From an uncultured candidate division Zixibacteria bacterium (lineage in GTDB: Bacteria; Zixibacteria; MSB-5A5; GN15; FEB-12): DNA of 9,231 bases. Under the pieces are notes generated by a model. The model saw only the letters and a list, made by a program, of their open reading frames with translations, did no database searches and had not been told where the DNA came from. Positions 5,727 through 9,231 of this stretch are shown piece after piece (the first letter of the stretch is position 1; the number at the start of each line of letters is the position of its first letter). Position numbers and translations under genes: made by a program. Where the stretch lies: positions 1-9,231 of the forward strand of contig CAJVYT010000155.1 of the NCBI GenBank assembly GCA_913009765.1. The letters are read 5' to 3'.

Positions 5727-6515
5727 ATGATTAAAGCAATGAGAACAGCGGCAACCGGAATGGTAGCCCAACAAATGAATGTTGATAATATTGCGAACAA
5801 CTTAGCAAACGTAAATACTACCGGATTCAAAAAAAGTAAAATTGAATTTCAAGATATACTTTATCAAAAATATAGAAAAGCAGGTACAGCAACTGCAGTC
5901 GGTTCGATAGTTCCAAATGAATTATCTATCGGGTATGGTACCAGAGCTGTTGCAACCAATAGAATGTTTACAATCGGAAACCTTCAGCTTACCGGAAACC
6001 CATTAGATATTGCTATTGCCGGTGACGGATTTTTACAAATTCAGCATCCAGACGGTTCGACGGTGTATTCTCGCGATGGTGCTTTAAAGATTACAGGTGA
6101 CGGTTCAGTGGTAACATCAGAAGGATATAAACTTCTTCCTGAAATTACTATTCCCGAAGATGCTACTTCAGTTTCAATAGGTTCTGACGGTGCTGTACAG
6201 GTTCTACAATACGGTTCGGATACGCCTACCGATGTAGGGCAAATTGAATTAGCTCGATTTATAAATCCATCAGGTTTAGAAGCGATCGGTCGTAATCTCT
6301 TAGTTCAAACCGGTGCATCAGGTGATCCTATCATAGATATACCTTCACAAAGTGGTTTAGGTACTATAGATCAAGGATATTTGGAAATGTCCAATGTCGA
6401 TGTTGTTGATGAAATGGTTAACATGATTGTAGCTCAGCGTGCCTACGAAATGAATTCCAAAGCTATCACGACTGCCGATGATATGTCGCAAATAGCAAAT
6501 AACCTTAAGAGATAA
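5727..6515 (+). CDS. flgG: Flagellar distal rod protein FlgG
   Basis: FlgG forms the distal rod that passes through the P and L rings. The 262-residue length is the family norm. It shows the N-terminal NIANNLANVNTTGFKKSKIE (21-40), the central GNPLDIAIAGDGFLQIQHPD (90-109) with YSRDGALKITGDG, and the C-terminal block QGYLEMSNVDVVDEMVNMIV (216-235) continuing AQRAYEMNSKAITTADDM. All of these are FlgG hallmarks. AGGAAG (5714-5719) lies seven bases before the ATG. It follows flgF by 35 bases that hold only this site, and precedes flgA by 3 bases. FlgF and FlgG are clear paralogues, colinear through all three motif blocks. Confidence 0.96.
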   Translation: MIKAMRTAATGMVAQQMNVDNIANNLANVNTTGFKKSKIEFQDILYQKYRKAGTATAVGSIVPNELSIGYGTRAVATNRMFTIGNLQLTGNPLDIAIAGDGFLQIQHPDGSTVYSRDGALKITGDGSVVTSEGYKLLPEITIPEDATSVSIGSDGAVQVLQYGSDTPTDVGQIELARFINPSGLEAIGRNLLVQTGASGDPIIDIPSQSGLGTIDQGYLEMSNVDVVDEMVNMIVAQRAYEMNSKAITTADDMSQIANNLKR

Positions 6516-6518
6516 CAG

Positions 6519-7205
6519 ATGAAAACTTTTTGTACGATTTTACTCATTTCTTTGTTGATTACATGCACTCTCAGTGCTGATACGAGAACTGTCAATGATG
6601 CTATTATTGATCAAATGTTTGATGACTTTAATTTAGATACTACAACATATAAAATTGAGGTACTTTCAAATCGTTTGAAAAAGACAGAACTGGAGAATGA
6701 AGAAATATCAATCAAACCGTTAACGTTAAAAGACCCACTTGGGCTTTTTACGGTAATAATAACCATCTTTGACGATGGTGGAAAAATTGAATCATCACAA
6801 GTGCGGATGCGTATTAGAAAATTCGACTCTGTTCTTGTCGCCACTGATAGATTAAAACGTCATACGCCACTCACAACATCTAACACAACAATTCAAAAGG
6901 TTGAAGTAACAAATTTACGCAATAAATCGTACTACTCACTTGCAGAAACAGAAGGGTATAGAATAAAAGGGACTGTACAAAAATCTATCCCCATTACAAG
7001 TAAGATGCTTGAGAAAATTCCGGATATTGTTTCAGGTAGAGAAACAACAATTGTCTACTCAGGTTCAGTATTTAAAGTCACTGCCGATGGTGTCGCTTTA
7101 CAGTCGGGATGTGAAGGTGATTTTATAAAAGTAAAAAATAAAACAAGTAAAAAAATAATAGTAGCTCGCGTCATTGATGCTCATCATGTCGCAGTTGACC
7201 CATAG
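6519..7205 (+). CDS. flgA: P-ring assembly chaperone FlgA
   Basis: FlgA is a periplasmic chaperone needed for FlgI to polymerise into the P ring. The 228-residue protein has a Sec signal peptide (residues 1-20, cleavage likely after LSA). The cysteine at 16 is preceded by T, so this is not a good lipobox. The SAF-type region begins around 104 (SVLVATDRLKRHTPLTTSN). The C-terminal chaperone domain includes SGSVFKVTADGVALQSGCEG (181-200), then GDFIKVKN and VARVID. This is the usual G-x-x-I-x-x-x-G-x-A-L-x-x-G-x-x-G-D-x-I-x-V-x-N pattern. The N-terminal third is poorly conserved, as expected. The start is 3 bases after flgG, with AAGAGA (6507-6512) within the flgG end as its binding site. The position between flgG and flgH supports the call. 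Confidence 0.88.
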   Translation: MKTFCTILLISLLITCTLSADTRTVNDAIIDQMFDDFNLDTTTYKIEVLSNRLKKTELENEEISIKPLTLKDPLGLFTVIITIFDDGGKIESSQVRMRIRKFDSVLVATDRLKRHTPLTTSNTTIQKVEVTNLRNKSYYSLAETEGYRIKGTVQKSIPITSKMLEKIPDIVSGRETTIVYSGSVFKVTADGVALQSGCEGDFIKVKNKTSKKIIVARVIDAHHVAVDP

Positions 7206-7226
7206 GATAGGGCAAAGGAGTCACGT

Positions 7227-7817
7227 ATGAACTTTAAAAAAATCGGATTAATTTTATTTATACTGCTGCTTTTACCGTTTACGATAAAAGTTTTTGGCAG
7301 TAATAACTTTGGACAAACGCAATCTCTTTTTACCGACATCAAAGCAAATCGTGTTGGTGATATTTTGACAGTACTTATATTTGAACAAAGTAGAGCAACA
7401 CAAAAAGCTGAAGCAAAAACCTCAAAATCTACAAAAGCTTCTATTGAAGGGGGACCGGGTATAGGACCTTTAAGATTTATACCAATCTTTGGTGCCGATG
7501 GAAAAAATAGCTCCACATTTGACGGCAAGGGAGAATCTATCCGCAATGGTACTTTTTCTGCTAAAATGTCGGTTACCGTTATTGCTGTCAAAGAAAGTGG
7601 TGATTTAATTATTGAAGGCTCCCGCACTATTGGTCTTTCAGGAGATAGAGAAACTATGGGACTGACAGGTGTCGTCAGACAAAAAGATATCAGCCCGAAT
7701 AATACGATTGATTCATATCTAATTGCTGATGCCGAAATTTCTTATACCGGTAAAGGGAATTCAAATTCCGCTCATAGACCGGGATTCTTTACTCGTTTCT
7801 TTAACTGGGTATTTTAG
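7227..7817 (+). CDS. flgH: Flagellar L-ring protein FlgH, no lipobox
   Basis: FlgH forms the outer-membrane L ring around the rod. The 196-residue protein has a signal peptide (hydrophobic core 7-20, cleavage probably after VFG at 24). It then shows SLFTDIKANRVGDILTVLI (33-51), FDGKGESIRNGTFSAKMSVTV (98-118), GDLIIEGSRTIGLSGD and GVVRQKDISPNNTIDSYLIA (148-167), all in the family order. FlgH is normally a lipoprotein, but here there is no cysteine at the signal peptide end or anywhere else in the protein, so it cannot be lipidated in the usual way. A strong site AAAGGAG (7214-7220) lies six bases before the ATG. Confidence 0.95.
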   Translation: MNFKKIGLILFILLLLPFTIKVFGSNNFGQTQSLFTDIKANRVGDILTVLIFEQSRATQKAEAKTSKSTKASIEGGPGIGPLRFIPIFGADGKNSSTFDGKGESIRNGTFSAKMSVTVIAVKESGDLIIEGSRTIGLSGDRETMGLTGVVRQKDISPNNTIDSYLIADAEISYTGKGNSNSAHRPGFFTRFFNWVF

Positions 7818-7826
7818 GGGATTGAT

Positions 7827-8963
7827 ATGCTGCAAATAATGTATACAAAAATATCACTACCGGTTTGTATCTCTTTAGTTGTTTTGATTATTACAACATT
7901 TGTTGTGCCGGCAGATGCCAATAAAGTAAGAATAAAAGATATTTGTCAATTTCAAAATATGGAAGAAACCGACCTTATCGGTTATGGACTTATTATAGGT
8001 CTTGATGGTACCGGAGACGGTAAAGGAACTCAGTTTACAATCCAGTCATTAACAAATATGATGGAGCGTATGGGGCTGACTGTTGACACCAAAAAGGTGA
8101 AAGTTAAAAATGTCGCCGCTGTTATGGTTACGGCAAAATTAAGCAGTTTTAACCGTAGCGGCTCTTATGTTGATGTGACTGTTTCGTCTGTAGGAGACGC
8201 ATCTTCTTTGCAAGGTGGAACTCTGCTTATGACTCCGCTTTCCGATGTTTCGGGAGTGGTTCATGCTGTCGCTCAAGGTCCTGTTTCTATTGGCGGTTTT
8301 AATGTACAAGTTGATGACGGTAGTAAAATTATAAACAACTATACTTTAGTGGGAAGAGTTCCCAATGGCGGTAAAGTTACAAATGGTCTTGAAGGACCTA
8401 AAACCGAGAAAACAGAATTTTTCCTCTCTTTAAGAGATCCTGATTTTACAACTGCCAACAGAATTGCAGAACGTATTAATATAAAATACGGTATGACTGC
8501 TTTTGCTCTTGATGGCGGTACTGTACAGGTTATGATTCCCGATTCGCTTTCACATATAATTTACCGTACACGTTTTATCTCAGATATAGGACTGCTTACA
8601 GTTGTTCCCGATAATACTGCAAAAGTTGTTATCAATGAAAAAACAGGTACCATTGTTGCCGGCGAACATGTAACCATTGAACCGGTTGCAATTGCCCATG
8701 GAACGATTACCGTCAATATTGAATCTTCACCTGTTATTTCTCAACCGGAACCATTTTCAACCGGTGAAACAATCGTGACAACTGATTCAAGAATTACTAT
8801 AAATCATGAACCGGCACGGGTAGTACATCTCAAGCGGGTTGTCTATCTGTCAGATGTTGCCAAAGCATTAAATAAAATTGGAGCTACCCCAAGAGACATT
8901 ATTGCAATTTTTCAAGCTCTCAAACAAGCCGGAGCATTACGAGCAGAACTGATCATATTGTAA
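7827..8963 (+). CDS. flgI: Flagellar P-ring protein FlgI
   Basis: FlgI forms the periplasmic P ring anchored in the peptidoglycan layer. The 378-residue protein has a signal peptide (1-31, ending VPADA). The family blocks follow in order: VRIKDI (34-39), LIGYGLIIGLDGTGD (50-64), KNVAAVMVTAKLSSF (94-108), VDVTVSSVGDASSLQGGTLL (115-134), NEKTGTIVAGEHVTIEPVAI (270-289), AHGTITVNI, SQPEPFSTG, and the end GATPRDIIAIFQALKQAGAL (352-371). AGGGGA (7816-7821) precedes ATG 7827 at normal distance and overlaps the flgH stop. A second in-frame ATG at 7839 lacks such a site. The stop overlaps the flgJ start by one base (TAATG). Confidence 0.97.
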   Translation: MLQIMYTKISLPVCISLVVLIITTFVVPADANKVRIKDICQFQNMEETDLIGYGLIIGLDGTGDGKGTQFTIQSLTNMMERMGLTVDTKKVKVKNVAAVMVTAKLSSFNRSGSYVDVTVSSVGDASSLQGGTLLMTPLSDVSGVVHAVAQGPVSIGGFNVQVDDGSKIINNYTLVGRVPNGGKVTNGLEGPKTEKTEFFLSLRDPDFTTANRIAERINIKYGMTAFALDGGTVQVMIPDSLSHIIYRTRFISDIGLLTVVPDNTAKVVINEKTGTIVAGEHVTIEPVAIAHGTITVNIESSPVISQPEPFSTGETIVTTDSRITINHEPARVVHLKRVVYLSDVAKALNKIGATPRDIIAIFQALKQAGALRAELIIL

Positions 8964-9106
8964 TGGAAATTAGTTCTCTGCAACTTCCTCAAACCGATTA
9001 TCCAAAAACTGATTTGGAGAGGCTTAAAACAGACTCTCCAAAAGATTTGGAATCAGAAAAAGCAAGGCTCAAAAAAGCGACTAAAGAATTTGAATCGTTT
9101 TTTACC
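8963..9106 (+). CDS. flgJ: FlgJ rod-binding protein, N-terminal fragment
   Basis: FlgJ caps the growing rod and, in some lineages, carries a peptidoglycan hydrolase domain. Only 48 codons are genuine. They give a polar, lysine- and proline-rich start, then LKKATKEFESFFT, the beginning of the rod-binding helix (usually A-x-x-F-E-x-x-F/L). The frame then runs into Illumina adapter at 9107, which adds the false residues RSEEHTSELQSH and a stop at 9143-9145. Those 12 residues are not biological. It is not possible to say whether the hydrolase domain was present. The start overlaps the flgI stop (TAATG). The identity rests on the motif and on the flgI-flgJ order. Confidence 0.75.
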
Positions 9107-9172
9107 AGATCGGAAGAGCACACGTCTGAACTCCAGTCACACTGATATATCTCGTATGCCGTCTTCTGCTTG
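9107..9172 (+). other. Illumina TruSeq adapter contamination
   Basis: From AGATCGGAAGAGC (9107-9119) through CTCCAGTCAC (9131-9140), the eight-base index ACTGATAT (9141-9148), and ATCTCGTATGCC...CTGCTTG (9149-9172), this is the TruSeq indexed 3' adapter. I recall this index as TruSeq index 25. It is a synthetic oligonucleotide from read-through of a short insert, not genomic DNA. Its translations are known database artefacts: RSEEHTSELQSH forward, and a frame containing KTAYEIYQCDWSSDVCSS in reverse. Confidence 0.98.
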
Positions 9173-9231
9173 AAAAAAAAAAAAAGAAAATAACGAAAAA
9201 AAAAAAAAAAGAACACTATACAACACCAAAC
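9173..9231. other. Post-adapter homopolymer tail, artefact
   Basis: A-runs broken by a few bases follow directly after the adapter end, then a short random-looking stretch. This is what sequencers report after reading past the end of a fragment and adapter. No genomic meaning should be attached to it. Confidence 0.9.

Noticed and set aside
7184..7627. 147-residue minus-strand open frame over flgH
   Set aside because: It is a shadow of flgH, whose family motifs are unmistakable on the + strand.
8998..9216. 72-residue minus-strand open frame at the 3' end
   Set aside because: It is read mostly from adapter and homopolymer; its KTAYEIYQCDW string is a known adapter translation.

Overview
This is a bacterial flagellar locus of low G+C (roughly 35-40% by eye), flanked at both contig ends by sequence that probably does not belong to it. 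The authentic block runs from about position 565 to 9106. Everything 5' of ~565 looks like foreign sequence joined in assembly or amplification. Everything from 9107 on is Illumina TruSeq adapter followed by a homopolymer tail. The low G+C and a cohesin-like/dockerin-like secreted protein with two NVSDLVY repeats suggest a member of the FCB group (for example Zixibacteria-like lineages). That placement rests on remembered family patterns, not on a search. The P-ring and L-ring genes show that the cell has an outer membrane.

Layout. 1-351: A-rich, G-poor non-coding DNA with phased A-tracts and two related hairpins. 352-~567: a fragment of a Pelota (archaeal/eukaryotic eRF1-like) protein, fused in frame to the C-terminal half of FliG. 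~568-3538 (+): fliG (5'-truncated), fliH, fliI and fliJ, tightly coupled by overlaps and a short gap. These are the rotor switch protein and the export ATPase with its regulator and stalk. A strong bidirectional terminator hairpin lies inside the 3' end of fliJ. 3541-4305 (-): a convergent, secreted dockerin-like protein. 4591-4806 (+): a 71-residue cysteine-rich protein of unknown function. 4925-4940: a near-perfect sigma-54 (-24/-12) promoter immediately upstream of flgF. 4963-9106 (+): flgF, flgG, flgA, flgH, flgI and the start of flgJ. These encode the proximal and distal rod proteins, the P-ring chaperone, the L-ring, the P-ring and the rod-binding/cap protein.

How the genes work together: FliH-FliI-FliJ deliver rod and hook subunits into the export gate, FlgF and FlgG build the rod, and FlgJ caps or opens the way for it. 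FlgA, FlgI and FlgH build the P and L bushings around the rod. The sigma-54 promoter implies that the rod/ring operon is a separately timed unit, presumably driven by an NtrC-family flagellar activator not seen here.

I see no convincing new defence or mobile system. The most useful observations are the chimeric 5' end, the adapter-contaminated 3' end that creates false protein sequence, the sigma-54 promoter, the terminator embedded in coding sequence, and the two non-flagellar genes between the flagellar operons.
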